64,000 bases of DNA, from positions 1 through 64,000 of the IMG/VR virus record IMGVR_UViG_3300048808_000008, one strand, 5' to 3'. Within the stretch, counting starts at the first letter, position 1; every line of letters starts with the position of its first letter. Below the pieces are notes generated by a model, which did no database searches, had not been told where the DNA came from, and was given only the letters and a program-made list of their open reading frames with translations. The DNA is from a virus. The translations under genes were made by a program, and so were the position numbers. Below, one piece after another: positions 33,870 to 44,665 of the stretch.

Positions 33870-35660
33870 ATGTTACAAGCAAACTTTAACGCGCTTCCGC
33901 AATCGTCTATTCCGCCGCCCGCGCAGATAGCCATTCCGCCGTCGGGCAGTCCGGTACATGACTTTGTGCGTCAGAATCCGGGCGCGAACGCCATCCAAGT
34001 TTCTCAGGCTTCGGCGCGGTTCGGCCCTCCACTAAATGTGTTCCAGGCACAGAATGTCATAGACCAGGTGCGCGGTCCGGCGCGCTCGGGTGTCCCTCCA
34101 AGCAATCCGGTGCTCGGGGCCCAGCTCACACAACCGCCGACTGCTGCTCCCCCGCAGCCAGCGCCCATCCGCGCCGCAATGCCGCCGTCCGTGGCGAATG
34201 CTCCGATTGCGCCCACGCCCGTTTCAGCCGTTCCGCCATCAACGCCAATACAAAGTCCGCCCATCAATGCTCCGACGCGGCAGACCGCACAGCAATCCCC
34301 ACCTCGCGCTATTCCGCCGTGGCTTCGGCTTGTTGAGGGTATCGCGCCGATTGCGGCCGTGGCGCTCGCAGGACGCGGCAATCCCGGCGCGGCGGCAAGT
34401 GCTCTCCAGGGGTATCAGGCCGGTGCAGATCGCGTCCAGAACCAGCGAGCGCAGCAGGCGCAACTTGCCGAGACTCAGCGGGAAAATAATCTCAAAGAGA
34501 GTGACGTTGAGCAGCAGCGACTTGAAACAGACGCCCTGCGCGCACAGTCGATTGGCGACACCGAGCAGTACCGTCAGGATGAAGGCCAACTGAATGACCT
34601 GAAGGGCAAGCAGGCTTCCGAGAAGGACTTCACGACGTGGGCGGCCGGGCAGCCGTCACGCTCTACCGTACTTGCGCGCTACGAGCACGACTTCCCGGAC
34701 GACGATCTTGACCTGGCGGCGATACTGTCGCAGGGCAAGGACGACAAGAACCCGATCGAAGGGCAGACGCAGATCACCGGCGTTGCGAATACGGGCGAGC
34801 GCGTTACCCAAGATCATGCAACAGATGCGAAGGACTTCACGACGTGGGCGGCCGGGCAGCCGTCACGCTCTACCGTACTTGCGCGCTACGAGCACGACTT
34901 CCCGGACGACGATCTTGGCTTGGCTGCGATACTGTCGCAGGGCAAGGACGACAAGAACCCGATCGAAGGTGCCGCACAGGACACGGGGCAGCAAAGAGCC
35001 GACACCGGCACTGCCGTTGGGAAAGCTACGATAGCGCGTGACGCAGCCACAACAGCGTACACGAACACCGAGAATGCCGAAGCGCCCGCGAAGTTGAAAA
35101 TCCTACAGGACAATCTCAACCTGCGGACGCAGGAACTGGCAATCAGTGGGGCTCATTTGAAGATCGCTCAATCCGAGTGGAACAACAATAACCGCAATCC
35201 GGCGTCAATATGGTTCGGCACGCCGTATCCGTCCAACTCGCAGGTCGCGGGTAAGGCGCTACTGGGTGCTCAAAGCAATGCGCTCAAGGCAAGCGATGAT
35301 GCAGCCAAAGCTGCAAGAACACTCGCGGCCGACAAGGGCGCGTTCTTTGCACAGAACCAGGACGCGCACGAAAAGGATTGGCAAAAGACGCAAACCTATC
35401 AGAGTGATCTTGCTATTCTGAACAATGCGCAGACGAAAACTCAACAATATAATGCTCAGATTAACGAGCTGAATACCAAACTCGCCCCCGGCAGAACACT
35501 GAGAAGCTTAAACAATCCGAATCTAAGTCCCGTCAATCCCTTCACGACCCCCGGTTACGCCGTGGTTCCCGGGGTTCCCGTAGTTCCGAGATTGCCGGGA
35601 AGGACGCAGACGATAAAGGCCCGCACTGGCCGCGCATTTACCTATACGATTGTACCATAG
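33870..35660 (+). CDS. Putative internal virion protein with a recent internal duplication
   Basis: 596 residues: a Pro/Ala-rich first 160 residues, then helical coiled-coil-like sequence (QNQRAQQAQLAETQRENNLKE). Two copies of a 47-residue block (KDFTTWAAGQPSRS to GKDDKNPIEG) lie about 22 residues apart; the copies differ at only three bases. No ribosome site is seen, and its stop touches the next start. Confidence 0.65.
   Translation: MLQANFNALPQSSIPPPAQIAIPPSGSPVHDFVRQNPGANAIQVSQASARFGPPLNVFQAQNVIDQVRGPARSGVPPSNPVLGAQLTQPPTAAPPQPAPIRAAMPPSVANAPIAPTPVSAVPPSTPIQSPPINAPTRQTAQQSPPRAIPPWLRLVEGIAPIAAVALAGRGNPGAAASALQGYQAGADRVQNQRAQQAQLAETQRENNLKESDVEQQRLETDALRAQSIGDTEQYRQDEGQLNDLKGKQASEKDFTTWAAGQPSRSTVLARYEHDFPDDDLDLAAILSQGKDDKNPIEGQTQITGVANTGERVTQDHATDAKDFTTWAAGQPSRSTVLARYEHDFPDDDLGLAAILSQGKDDKNPIEGAAQDTGQQRADTGTAVGKATIARDAATTAYTNTENAEAPAKLKILQDNLNLRTQELAISGAHLKIAQSEWNNNNRNPASIWFGTPYPSNSQVAGKALLGAQSNALKASDDAAKAARTLAADKGAFFAQNQDAHEKDWQKTQTYQSDLAILNNAQTKTQQYNAQINELNTKLAPGRTLRSLNNPNLSPVNPFTTPGYAVVPGVPVVPRLPGRTQTIKARTGRAFTYTIVP
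34622..34762 (+). repeat. 141-base coding repeat, copy 1
   Basis: Nearly identical to 34829-34969 (207 bases apart), with three base differences clustered around GACCTGGCG versus GGCTTGGCT. In-frame, so it adds 47 residues per copy. Confidence 0.9.
34829..34969 (+). repeat. 141-base coding repeat, copy 2
   Basis: Second copy of the block at 34622-34762. Near identity indicates a recent duplication or active recombination in this gene. Confidence 0.9.
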
Positions 35661-38600
35661 ATGCCATCCGTAGTCATAAACACGCCTGACGGAACGAAAC
35701 TCAACGTGCCATTCACGGGCGCACCGCCGTCATCTTCCGAGATGCAGGACATCGTGAACGGGTACGAATCGTCTCGTGCTCCGACTCCTGCCGCTGCTCC
35801 GAAAGCGGCGCCTGCTCCGTCTTCCTATCCATCCATCTTCGATCAGGCGGCTCGCGTTCCAATTCCAACCAGTATGCCGAACGTCCCAACGCGGGCTCCT
35901 GCACGGTCTGTTCCGCATCCTGGGTACGTGTCGCAAAAGGATCGTGGCATACCATCTCAGCCCGGCGAAATGACAATTGGCGAACAGCGGCCACAATCTT
36001 TCCTTCAGGGTGTCGGTAGTAACTTTGCGCGTATCGGATTGGGCGCTGAAGAGGACTTCAACAACATCGTAGGCAGCGGCGGCAAGATGATTGCGGATGC
36101 GCTCGGCGGTGGTAATACAAATGTCGGCCCGACCCCCTACGCTACGCGCGGACGCGGCGCAACAGCGTACAAGGATCTTCCCCCCTCGCCTGCTCCCAAG
36201 GGCCAGAATTCGCCGTCCTATCTGTCCACTCTTGGGCATGACGTTGGTGGATTAGTCACGTTCCCGCTGGACTACGCTCGACAAACCAACCAAGCCATTC
36301 AGGATTACCAAGCAGCCAATCCCGGCAAGCCTGCCATATACGGATTTCTTCAGCACATGGAGGATGCGCCTATCAGCACGGCTATGATGTTAGCTCCGCT
36401 CGTTCACGGCGTCGGCGCAATCGGCCGGGAAGCAGTGCCGGAAATTCCGCCCGAGGAGTCTCCAGCTCGTGCGGTTCCTCCTCTGCGTCGCGCCAAGGCC
36501 GCAATGCCTCCCCGTAATCCGGTCCCCGTTCGCGCGCCCATCACGCCCGCACAAGCTCCGCCAACTCCTGCCGAGGCAGCGTCGGCTCTCAGTCAACTAC
36601 ATTCCGAAGAACCAATCCATGCCCCGGTCGAAGCACCGCCTACCAAAGGTGCCGCTCCTGTTCCCCCTGCTCGCCCCGAACCTGCTGCGGCGAGTCCGGC
36701 GCGTGAGATAACCTTCCCGGACACTCCCGACACGCAGGAGAGCGCACGCGCCGCGCGTGTCAGCAAGCCGGTTGCGCCTATCGAAGCACCGAAGCCAGCG
36801 GCAATTCGTGTTCCCGAGCCTGTCAGTGGCACGCCGCCCAAGACGATTGAACCTGAGCACGTGCCACTAGCGGCGGAAGTACCCCGAGTTGCCGCAGAGA
36901 CTCACATCACGGAGGGAACAGGCGCAACATTCACGCCCACAAAGAGCGATCTTGCGCCTGTCGCCAAGCCAGAGAAAGTCAGTGCCAAGACCGGTATGAC
37001 GCCGAGCCAGACGGAATTTCTCAAGAATGCTCTCAGTGAGTACGCACACACACAGGAAGGACACGAAAACGATCCCGCACCGCATGTTATCGAAGTTCCG
37101 AACGACGGGCGCTATACCGTCCGGGGCGTCAAACAGGCGAACGCGCTACACGTTTCGCTTACCGGCGAAGGCATTAAAGTCACGAGGCCCGATGGAAGCG
37201 CGGCCAACCTCAACGACGGCTTCAGGTTCCGTCCGAATAATGCGCGGGACGATATTCCGTATTCGCCGAATCGCGGCAGACTGATAAATGGACAGTCAGC
37301 GCCAGCACCGATCTCACTGCCAGGGGTCCCTAATACTCAGAAAGCGGCCGTCCTTGCGAAATATGCAGAGCCAGAAGGGGCGAATACGGTCGAAACCGCG
37401 CCTATTAAGCCTCTGACAAAACCGCTGAAGATGGATGGCACGACGCGCCCGGAGAAGCCCACGCCGAAAGCCGCGCCCGCATTCGACACATTGCACCCAG
37501 ACGCCCAAGCGAAGTTCAGTGCCGCCTGGAACACGGACAATATCGTCAAGATGCAGGAGTATTTGACGCTGGGCAACAAGGGGCTTCGCGCCGAATTCGA
37601 ACGACGATCGGGAATAAAGCTACCCAACACCGAGAGTGGCACGCGCGATGCCGTCTCCATATACCTGCGCGAAAACGGCGTGGCCGGGCCATCACTTTCT
37701 GAAAAACTCGCACAAACAGCCGCCGATGCAAAGGCCCAACTCGCCAAGAACAGTGGCAAACTGACTTCGGGCGTCGATCCCCAGGACGTTTACCACTTTG
37801 TTCGGTACGGGGCCGCGACGATTGCCAAGGGTGTCGTTGACTTCGCCGATTGGTCAAAGGAGATGATCTCCGAATTCGGAGATGCAATCAAGCCTCATCT
37901 TCGGGCCGTCCACGATGCTGCGCTCAGGGTTCATGCGAAATATGCAACAGGGCAGAAGCCGACCGCAGCGGACTTGCCGACACTGGGGGAGCAGACTCCT
38001 CCGAAGGCCAAGCCTGCCATGGCAGGCTCGATAAATCTCGGCCATACCGGACTCTCGCCAGAGGACAACGCCAAGGTAGCGGCGGCGGCTGATGAGTTCG
38101 TGAAGCATCCCGATTATCCCGACAAAATCAACGGGCAGACCGTCATGGTGGGCGCTCGGGCACTCGGCTATAATCCAGACTTCATCGCCAGTTTGCGGAC
38201 TGACAATGGGCACGGCGGTGTAACCTACAACGCCCCTCATGGCGTCGATCCGAACCTCCATGCAGTCGCAATTAGGGAACAGGCTACGCTTGCTCAAACG
38301 CGCATGACAGAGGCGCAGAACGCGCATGCTGATAATCCGACTCCCGAGACGCAAGCCGCGCTAGACAAGGCAACCGAGGATCGGAATGTGACCCATGCGG
38401 CCGATCAGGTCGTTTCCCGGCACGCTGGACAAACGCTTCAATCGTTCATAAATAACGTGTCCCCGATTGAAGCGGCGAAAGCGGCTACGGAGGTCAAGCA
38501 GCGGCTCGTGAACGAAGCGACTCCGGCAGAACCTAAGCCTGCTCCGCCCGCTATCCCGAAGGTGCGCACCCGCGTCCGCACTCCCTCCGGGGCCGACCGG

Positions 38601-41600
38601 CCGGGATTCGGAACCAAAAACAAGATTTACACTCAAGATGTGCGAGATCAGGCACTCGCGGGACTGAAGGCTTTAACCGGCCGCGCCCATGCCGATCCGT
38701 TCCTCGGGCTTGGCACACTCACGCAGGCCATGCCACATCTGGTGAAACTCGGCGGCTACTACCTCGAAGGCGGCTTGCGCTCGTTCGGCGATTGGGCAAA
38801 CGCCATGCGCGCACACGTGCCATTGACGGATGATGAAGCGCAGTTGGTCTATGCTCGCACGCGGGAAGATGCACAGGCAAAGCTCGGCCAGCGGCAGAAG
38901 GCGGCAGCCAACGGCGTACTGGCTGATGAGCTGCGGGATACGATGGGCGCGGTCGGGACGGCCAACTTCTTCAATGAGATGTACGATCATCCTGTTCACG
39001 GGAATCTGCTCGGCAAGATACTGAAAGGCGACTTGTCGAAGATTACGCCCGATGAGCGCATGGCGATTGAGGAGAGTAGGTTCCGCAACACGCCGGCCCG
39101 GTCGAAGCCGTTGCCGTCCGCGGGGGCGAAAAAGCTCCTGAAGGACATCTCGGATGAAGTGAACAAGCCGGTCAGGCAAGCGGCTATGAAGGCGGCGGCG
39201 GCGGCGAAACGGGCAGCGACTCCACCTATTCCGCGAGTGCTCACGCCGGATCAAGTATTTGACCGAGGCATGGCGCAAAAACTCGGCGGTAAAGCACAAG
39301 CTGAAGCATTCCGTAAGGCTGTATCCCCGATCATTGCGAAACTGATTAAGGGAGACGCGCTCACTCCTGAGGACTCCAACCAACTTGTAGGGGCTTATCG
39401 CGCGAACAAGTTGGTCAAGCCCGGCACGCCGCAACCAGCGAGCTTGCAGGCGGTCACTGATTTAGTTGCCGAAGCCCGGAGGGTTACAACAAGCGCAGCA
39501 AGCGAGGCGCGAAAAGCGGCGACTGAAGCCGCGAAGAACACTCCTGAAGCAATCGAAGCGAAACGGCTCGCGGGTGTCGCCAAGGATTTCCAGCGACCGC
39601 CTTCAACGCGCGAACCTTCCGGTAGGGGCGCCGTTCCAAGCGCGAAGCCCGAACGACTGCAAGGTCACACGAGCGACCTTCCGCCGACTCGCCCGCAAGA
39701 TGATCCTGTCTACGATGCGCTCAAAACGCGGATGTCGGCACAGAACCTTGCGGAGTTTGGATATCGGATCGAACACGACCCCGAACTTGCCGCGGCCGTT
39801 GACAACCTGCGCAAGCAGGCTCTGGGCGAAGGGCAGATGACCGAACATGACAAGCGCGTGATCGCGCAGCATCTTGACGACTTGAAAAGGACCCGAAGCG
39901 GCCGTAATCCTTCCGATGTCTCAAAACTACTCACCGATACGGTAAAAGACGTGCGGAACGGCAACCTCGGCTACTCGGACGCCAAGGAACTTGTGCGTGC
40001 ATTGCTGCATAACCAATTATCTCCGAAGGACGGATTGACGTTAAATCAAACGGCCGAAGCGTGGCAAAAACACGACGCGGCGATGACCGATCTTGACAAG
40101 GCCGATCCAGGGGACTTCCATAGGCTCGGGAACGTTTATAACAAGCACTCGCCGGTCGCGCCCGGCGACAAAGTGCGCTATGGCCTGCGCGGGGGGTTGT
40201 TATCCGCTCCGCACATCGCAGGCATGTACACGGCTTCCCATATTGGGATGCAGGCTGTCGAGCGTGGATTGGTCGATCCTGTCCACGCGGCGATTACGGG
40301 CGGAAAGTACGCGACAGCTAACCTCGGCGACACGGGACGGGCTATCAAGGCGGGGGCCCGGGCCGTTCCGGGCGCCGTCAAGATCATGCGGGAAGGAACG
40401 ACGGCCGCGCAATTGCGGGGATTATCGCCATACTACCGGCCAGACGATATCGAGGGGAACTCCTTGGTTCGCGAGCCACTGCCCGCGCACAACCTGTACG
40501 GCGCGTTCGCCCGGCCTTCCCTGCGCTTCCACGGGGGAATCTCGCACATTCTCGGTAGGGCTGCCGAAGAGGGCGCTACGCTGAACAACGCCCGGCTTCT
40601 AGCGAAGGTAGAGGGCGGAAAATACACGGATTACTTGAACGATCCGCGCGTGAAAGCGGCCTCCTTGCAGGATGCGCACGAACAGCTTGTGTCCAATAAG
40701 AACGCGATTGCCTCGGGCGTTCATAGCGGGGCAAAGACAATCGACCGAGTCGTGGAGAAAAGTTCGGGGATTAAAGGAGTCGGCTCGACCGCCGAAGCTG
40801 TCATGGCTCCGTTCTTAACGACCCCGCTCAACATTGCAGGCCGAGGTTTGGAATATTCCGGGCTGGGCGTTCCCGAGGGTGCATGGAACTATGCCAGATC
40901 CCTCATGCCGAAGTACGCCGATGGCAAAGACCCGTTCGATCTTTTCCGAGCGCGGCAGCACGCAACCCGGCAACTCGCGCGTGGCGTGGCCGTTGGGGGC
41001 TTAGCGGCGACTGTCGGCACCGTGCTAACTAAGGCAGGCATCCTCAATCCACCGGACCGCGCTACGCACGAAAACGGCTCAATCAATTGGAACGGCAAGC
41101 GGTATGAGATAAACCGTGTCGGCGGGGCCGTGGCGCTTCCTGTCGAGCTGGCAGGCGAAACATACCTCTATATCAGGGGCAAAGACCATGACTTCCTCGC
41201 GCCCTTCACGGATGCTATGGGGCCGCTCACATACGGATCGCAGAATATGGAATCGCTTCAGGGTGCGGCGACGGCAAAACCGGGATCGAAAACTACCGGA
41301 TGGCAGCGCGTTTCAAAGATACTTGGCGGCGTGCTGTCCGAAGCTGTTCCTGGAGGCGGATTCTTCGGAGACGTGGCATCCGCAACTGACCCGAAGGGAG
41401 TCGCGCGTATCCAGCCGGGACTGCTGGGCGCGAGCATGGCGAAGTACCCCGGCTTGCGCGAACTCCTGAAGCCTGCTGGATACCCACAGGCAAGCAATAT
41501 CCATTCGACCGGCGTTGCGAGTCTGCTTTATCCGGGAAGGGTAGACAAAGGACCGGCCGAGAAATCTGCGGGTCGCGTCACTCCCCCGCGCGGCTATGGC

Positions 41601-41645
41601 TCGGCATCCTCCGCTGGCTATGGCCGCGCCAAGAAAGTCTATTAG
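35661..41645 (+). CDS. Giant putative internal virion/polyvalent protein
   Basis: 1994 residues beginning right after the previous stop. Residues 1-500 are Pro/Ala-rich and probably flexible. From about 680 on, helical segments recur, with FADWSKEMISEFGDAIKPHL near 725-745 and GYYLEGGLRSFGDWANAMRAHVPLTDDEAQLVY near 1030, phrases seen in large phage polyvalent proteins. Glycine-rich hydrophobic stretches near 1510 and 1775 (VAVGGLAATVGTVLTKAG) could touch membrane. Likely injected with the DNA; no catalytic motif was found with confidence. Confidence 0.65.
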   Translation: MPSVVINTPDGTKLNVPFTGAPPSSSEMQDIVNGYESSRAPTPAAAPKAAPAPSSYPSIFDQAARVPIPTSMPNVPTRAPARSVPHPGYVSQKDRGIPSQPGEMTIGEQRPQSFLQGVGSNFARIGLGAEEDFNNIVGSGGKMIADALGGGNTNVGPTPYATRGRGATAYKDLPPSPAPKGQNSPSYLSTLGHDVGGLVTFPLDYARQTNQAIQDYQAANPGKPAIYGFLQHMEDAPISTAMMLAPLVHGVGAIGREAVPEIPPEESPARAVPPLRRAKAAMPPRNPVPVRAPITPAQAPPTPAEAASALSQLHSEEPIHAPVEAPPTKGAAPVPPARPEPAAASPAREITFPDTPDTQESARAARVSKPVAPIEAPKPAAIRVPEPVSGTPPKTIEPEHVPLAAEVPRVAAETHITEGTGATFTPTKSDLAPVAKPEKVSAKTGMTPSQTEFLKNALSEYAHTQEGHENDPAPHVIEVPNDGRYTVRGVKQANALHVSLTGEGIKVTRPDGSAANLNDGFRFRPNNARDDIPYSPNRGRLINGQSAPAPISLPGVPNTQKAAVLAKYAEPEGANTVETAPIKPLTKPLKMDGTTRPEKPTPKAAPAFDTLHPDAQAKFSAAWNTDNIVKMQEYLTLGNKGLRAEFERRSGIKLPNTESGTRDAVSIYLRENGVAGPSLSEKLAQTAADAKAQLAKNSGKLTSGVDPQDVYHFVRYGAATIAKGVVDFADWSKEMISEFGDAIKPHLRAVHDAALRVHAKYATGQKPTAADLPTLGEQTPPKAKPAMAGSINLGHTGLSPEDNAKVAAAADEFVKHPDYPDKINGQTVMVGARALGYNPDFIASLRTDNGHGGVTYNAPHGVDPNLHAVAIREQATLAQTRMTEAQNAHADNPTPETQAALDKATEDRNVTHAADQVVSRHAGQTLQSFINNVSPIEAAKAATEVKQRLVNEATPAEPKPAPPAIPKVRTRVRTPSGADRPGFGTKNKIYTQDVRDQALAGLKALTGRAHADPFLGLGTLTQAMPHLVKLGGYYLEGGLRSFGDWANAMRAHVPLTDDEAQLVYARTREDAQAKLGQRQKAAANGVLADELRDTMGAVGTANFFNEMYDHPVHGNLLGKILKGDLSKITPDERMAIEESRFRNTPARSKPLPSAGAKKLLKDISDEVNKPVRQAAMKAAAAAKRAATPPIPRVLTPDQVFDRGMAQKLGGKAQAEAFRKAVSPIIAKLIKGDALTPEDSNQLVGAYRANKLVKPGTPQPASLQAVTDLVAEARRVTTSAASEARKAATEAAKNTPEAIEAKRLAGVAKDFQRPPSTREPSGRGAVPSAKPERLQGHTSDLPPTRPQDDPVYDALKTRMSAQNLAEFGYRIEHDPELAAAVDNLRKQALGEGQMTEHDKRVIAQHLDDLKRTRSGRNPSDVSKLLTDTVKDVRNGNLGYSDAKELVRALLHNQLSPKDGLTLNQTAEAWQKHDAAMTDLDKADPGDFHRLGNVYNKHSPVAPGDKVRYGLRGGLLSAPHIAGMYTASHIGMQAVERGLVDPVHAAITGGKYATANLGDTGRAIKAGARAVPGAVKIMREGTTAAQLRGLSPYYRPDDIEGNSLVREPLPAHNLYGAFARPSLRFHGGISHILGRAAEEGATLNNARLLAKVEGGKYTDYLNDPRVKAASLQDAHEQLVSNKNAIASGVHSGAKTIDRVVEKSSGIKGVGSTAEAVMAPFLTTPLNIAGRGLEYSGLGVPEGAWNYARSLMPKYADGKDPFDLFRARQHATRQLARGVAVGGLAATVGTVLTKAGILNPPDRATHENGSINWNGKRYEINRVGGAVALPVELAGETYLYIRGKDHDFLAPFTDAMGPLTYGSQNMESLQGAATAKPGSKTTGWQRVSKILGGVLSEAVPGGGFFGDVASATDPKGVARIQPGLLGASMAKYPGLRELLKPAGYPQASNIHSTGVASLLYPGRVDKGPAEKSAGRVTPPRGYGSASSAGYGRAKKVY

Positions 41646-43942
41646 TGGCGAATAACCCCACGCAGCCCGGACCTCCGCAGCCGCCCCAGGTAACGATCGT
41701 TGCGCCGAAGCCCACACCCAATCCGCAGATGAAGCAGCGGCCAATGGGTGTGCCTGTCGTTCCGCCCAAAGCAGATACTTCCGGCGGCACAAGCGGCAAT
41801 GCGCCTGCTCCTCCTAGCCCCTCGGCTCCCTCAACTCCCGCTTCAACAGATGCGCAGTCCATCTTCGGAGTGCCGATTGCGGGCGCTCCAATGACAGACG
41901 CGCAGATTCCTATCTTCAGCGGCCCGAATGATCTCATCCAGTGGGAGAATGTCTCGGGGGACATTGCCCTGTCGGACACAGGCCTTGCGACCGTGCAGGG
42001 CTTCGAGAACGTGCCGCTCAAACCAGGCGCTCCCACGGACGGCGAGTACTACGCTTACAAAGCCGCCGATAGCGAGTTCGAGCTTACGGCGCCTGACCAC
42101 AAGGTCTTAGTCGACTCCTCCGATACGACGCCGGGATACCTGAACGCAAAGATCGACGTTACGCTCCCCCTCACAAGCGCAGTCGGAACGCCATCAGGTA
42201 ATGAAACTGTCAATCTGGCCGTCAACGCCGCAACCACTGCAGCAACCGGAGTTGTCCAGCTCGAATCCTCATCCTCTGACACTTCTGCTTCTCACGTAGT
42301 GACTGCGAACGATACGCGGTTATCCAACTCACGGACACCAACTGGAAGCGCGGGCGGCGACCTCGGCGGCACGTATCCAAATCCTACCGTGCTCTCCGTG
42401 GCCGATGTGACGACTGGCGTTCTCGCGGCCGGGAACGGGGGAACAGGTTCTTCGACAGTTCCGACATCCGCGCAGATTCCAATCGGTAATGCCGGTGGCA
42501 CGGCGTATGCCCCCACGACGGTGAGCGGAGATGCTACGCTGTCGAACACAGGGGCCGTCACGCTTGTGAATACAGCAGTTACCCCCGGCAACTACACCAG
42601 CACAAACCTAACGGTCGATTCAAAAGGGCGCATCACGGCAGCGGCGAACGGCAGCGGTGGCGGGATAACCGCTCTCACGGGCGATGTGACGGCAACTGGT
42701 TCCGGCTCGGTCGCCGCTACGGTCGCCAAGGTGGGCGGTCAGGCGATCTCCGCGATAGCGGCAGGCGACCTCTTGATGGGCAGCGGGTCCGGCGCGCTGA
42801 ATCGGTTCCCGATCGGCACTGCCGGGCAGGTCCCCGTTGCCACCGGCGGCCTGTTGGTATACACTTCCCTCAACACGCTGGCCGCAGGCGATCAGCTCTT
42901 ATTTGCGATCACTTCGACTTCCTCCCTCACCAACACGGTCACTTCCAAGCAGTCCTTCACAATGTCGCCGAGCTGCACGATCCCGGCGAATCAACTTGCG
43001 GTCGGACAGCAGATAGAGTTCATCGGTGCGCTCTCGATCACCAGTTCGGCGCTGTCTTTGCCGAATGTGACGTACGAACTGGATTTTGGCGGAACGGCGG
43101 TTGCGACGTTCCCGGCTACGGCTATGGCGGCTTCGCTGTCCAGTGGTCCGGCGCAGATACGCATCATCGGAACCGTGCTGACAACCGGCAGCTCCGGAAC
43201 GATTCGATTTGACGGGGCGATCATCGTTCAGGGCGCAACTTCTACGACGCCCGAGCTTATCCCGCTTACGTCTGTCTCGGCGACCGTCAATACGACGACC
43301 TCCAACGCCGTGACGATGGCGCTCACCTTCTCTTCAACGACCCAGCCGAACACGACGGTGCTGACGCAGTTCGGCGGCGTGCTGCATGCGGCGGCGGGGA
43401 CAAGTGTCGCCCCTGGTAACGGCAATATGGCATGGAATGTCTCGGGTTCGGTTCAGTCGGATAACAGCGTACAGGTCGCAGTAACTGCTGGGCATCCTGT
43501 ATTCGGAACAACTAATTTCGCCCTCACATCGGCCACAGCGATACAGTTTCAGGCGTACTTGAAGAAGTCGAGCGCAGGTAGCAACACGGGCCTCGGTATT
43601 GGATACATCTCGGGCGGTAACTACAACGCCTATGTATTCGTGTGGAATTCCGGGGCGTTCAGCGGCTGCAGCCTATACAAGGAAGTGGCGGGCACGTTGA
43701 CAGAAATCGCATCCGGCACCGGACCCGCCAACGACACCGGGTTGCACAAGATACGGATGGTTATACTGCCCAGCTCGACGGCGGGTAATTACATCAGCCT
43801 ATACTTCGATGACGTACTGGTTCTGAAAAACTTCAACGACAGTTCTCTCAACCTGTTGGCACAAAACGCAAACCTTGGCACCTACAACGACACCGGAACG
43901 AGCCTTTATTATGATCCGTGGTATCGAATTGGGGCGCTCTAG
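41645..43942 (+). CDS. Tail fibre protein
   Basis: 765 residues with a GTG start sharing a base with the upstream TAG. A Pro-rich first 60 residues is followed by typical fibre repeats: HVVTANDTRLSNSRTPTG, GTYPNPTVLSVADVTTGVLAAGNGGTGS and LTVDSKGRITAAANG. The last 200 residues form a beta sandwich resembling a concanavalin-type lectin fold (ALTSATAIQFQAYLKKSS, HKIRMVILPSS, YISLYFDDVLVLKNF). Probable receptor-binding protein. It ends 4 bases inside the converging SGNH gene. Confidence 0.85.
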   Translation: MANNPTQPGPPQPPQVTIVAPKPTPNPQMKQRPMGVPVVPPKADTSGGTSGNAPAPPSPSAPSTPASTDAQSIFGVPIAGAPMTDAQIPIFSGPNDLIQWENVSGDIALSDTGLATVQGFENVPLKPGAPTDGEYYAYKAADSEFELTAPDHKVLVDSSDTTPGYLNAKIDVTLPLTSAVGTPSGNETVNLAVNAATTAATGVVQLESSSSDTSASHVVTANDTRLSNSRTPTGSAGGDLGGTYPNPTVLSVADVTTGVLAAGNGGTGSSTVPTSAQIPIGNAGGTAYAPTTVSGDATLSNTGAVTLVNTAVTPGNYTSTNLTVDSKGRITAAANGSGGGITALTGDVTATGSGSVAATVAKVGGQAISAIAAGDLLMGSGSGALNRFPIGTAGQVPVATGGLLVYTSLNTLAAGDQLLFAITSTSSLTNTVTSKQSFTMSPSCTIPANQLAVGQQIEFIGALSITSSALSLPNVTYELDFGGTAVATFPATAMAASLSSGPAQIRIIGTVLTTGSSGTIRFDGAIIVQGATSTTPELIPLTSVSATVNTTTSNAVTMALTFSSTTQPNTTVLTQFGGVLHAAAGTSVAPGNGNMAWNVSGSVQSDNSVQVAVTAGHPVFGTTNFALTSATAIQFQAYLKKSSAGSNTGLGIGYISGGNYNAYVFVWNSGAFSGCSLYKEVAGTLTEIASGTGPANDTGLHKIRMVILPSSTAGNYISLYFDDVLVLKNFNDSSLNLLAQNANLGTYNDTGTSLYYDPWYRIGAL

Positions 43943-44649
43943 TGTGAGGCCATTTTGGCCGAGATCGTATCGGCAATCTTCGCGTATCCAGGAGGAAGCG
44001 GGTGCAGCCCATCGCTTAGGTCAGCCGTGGTAATCCCTGCATCGTGGTATATGTCCACGAAATAGATCGTGTGGCCTAGCGCGCCCCAGTGCGAGACAAT
44101 TCCAGGCAGTATCGCGTTGAAAGTCTCTTCCTGCGCTCTCGTGAACAGTTTGTTGGTCGCGTTGTGGCCTACCGGAACCAATGAGCACAGGTACACAGTG
44201 GCGTTCGGATCGGCTCGGAAGATGTCGCCAATCAGAGTATTCATTCGGGATTCGGCGGTCGCAGTGCTTGCCCCTTCCCGAAGATCGTTAGCGCCCGCCA
44301 ATACGATTACCGATTGCGGTTGCAACCTGAGCACGTCGGCCTTCGCGTGTGCGTCAATTTGATCTATCCGCAAGCCGTCCCAGCCATCGTGCTTCATTCC
44401 AAAAGAATCGGTCAAAGCGCCGACGTAATCAATCGAGATTCCGCGAACTTTGAGATCGGTTATAAGTGGCCCGCGATAACCAGGCGTGTGCGTTCCAGGG
44501 GAATTGTCGGGCCTTCCGACGTAGCCTTCAGTGATACTGTCACCCAGAGGCATAACGCCCTCCGCCATAGTTGCGTCACTGGACGGCGCTTGCCCGTACG
44601 CCTTCGCCGAAAGCAGGCAGAGGGCGAAGATTGCAGTGAGGAGTTTCAT
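43939..44649 (-). CDS. Exported SGNH/GDSL-type hydrolase
   Basis: 236 residues. Signal peptide MKLLTAIFALCLLSAKAYGQA, then block I GDSITEG (nucleophile Ser), block III AGANDL and the C-terminal DGLHP with Asp and His: a complete SGNH catalytic set. Family members are esterases, often removing acetyl groups from sugars or cell wall. GGAAGG precedes ATG 44649. The export signal is unusual for a virion part and suggests action in the periplasm or outside. Last gene of the operon from the promoter at 46720. Confidence 0.88.
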   Translation of the reverse strand: MKLLTAIFALCLLSAKAYGQAPSSDATMAEGVMPLGDSITEGYVGRPDNSPGTHTPGYRGPLITDLKVRGISIDYVGALTDSFGMKHDGWDGLRIDQIDAHAKADVLRLQPQSVIVLAGANDLREGASTATAESRMNTLIGDIFRADPNATVYLCSLVPVGHNATNKLFTRAQEETFNAILPGIVSHWGALGHTIYFVDIYHDAGITTADLSDGLHPLPPGYAKIADTISAKMASH

Positions 44650-44665
44650 TGGTTCTAATCCTTCC

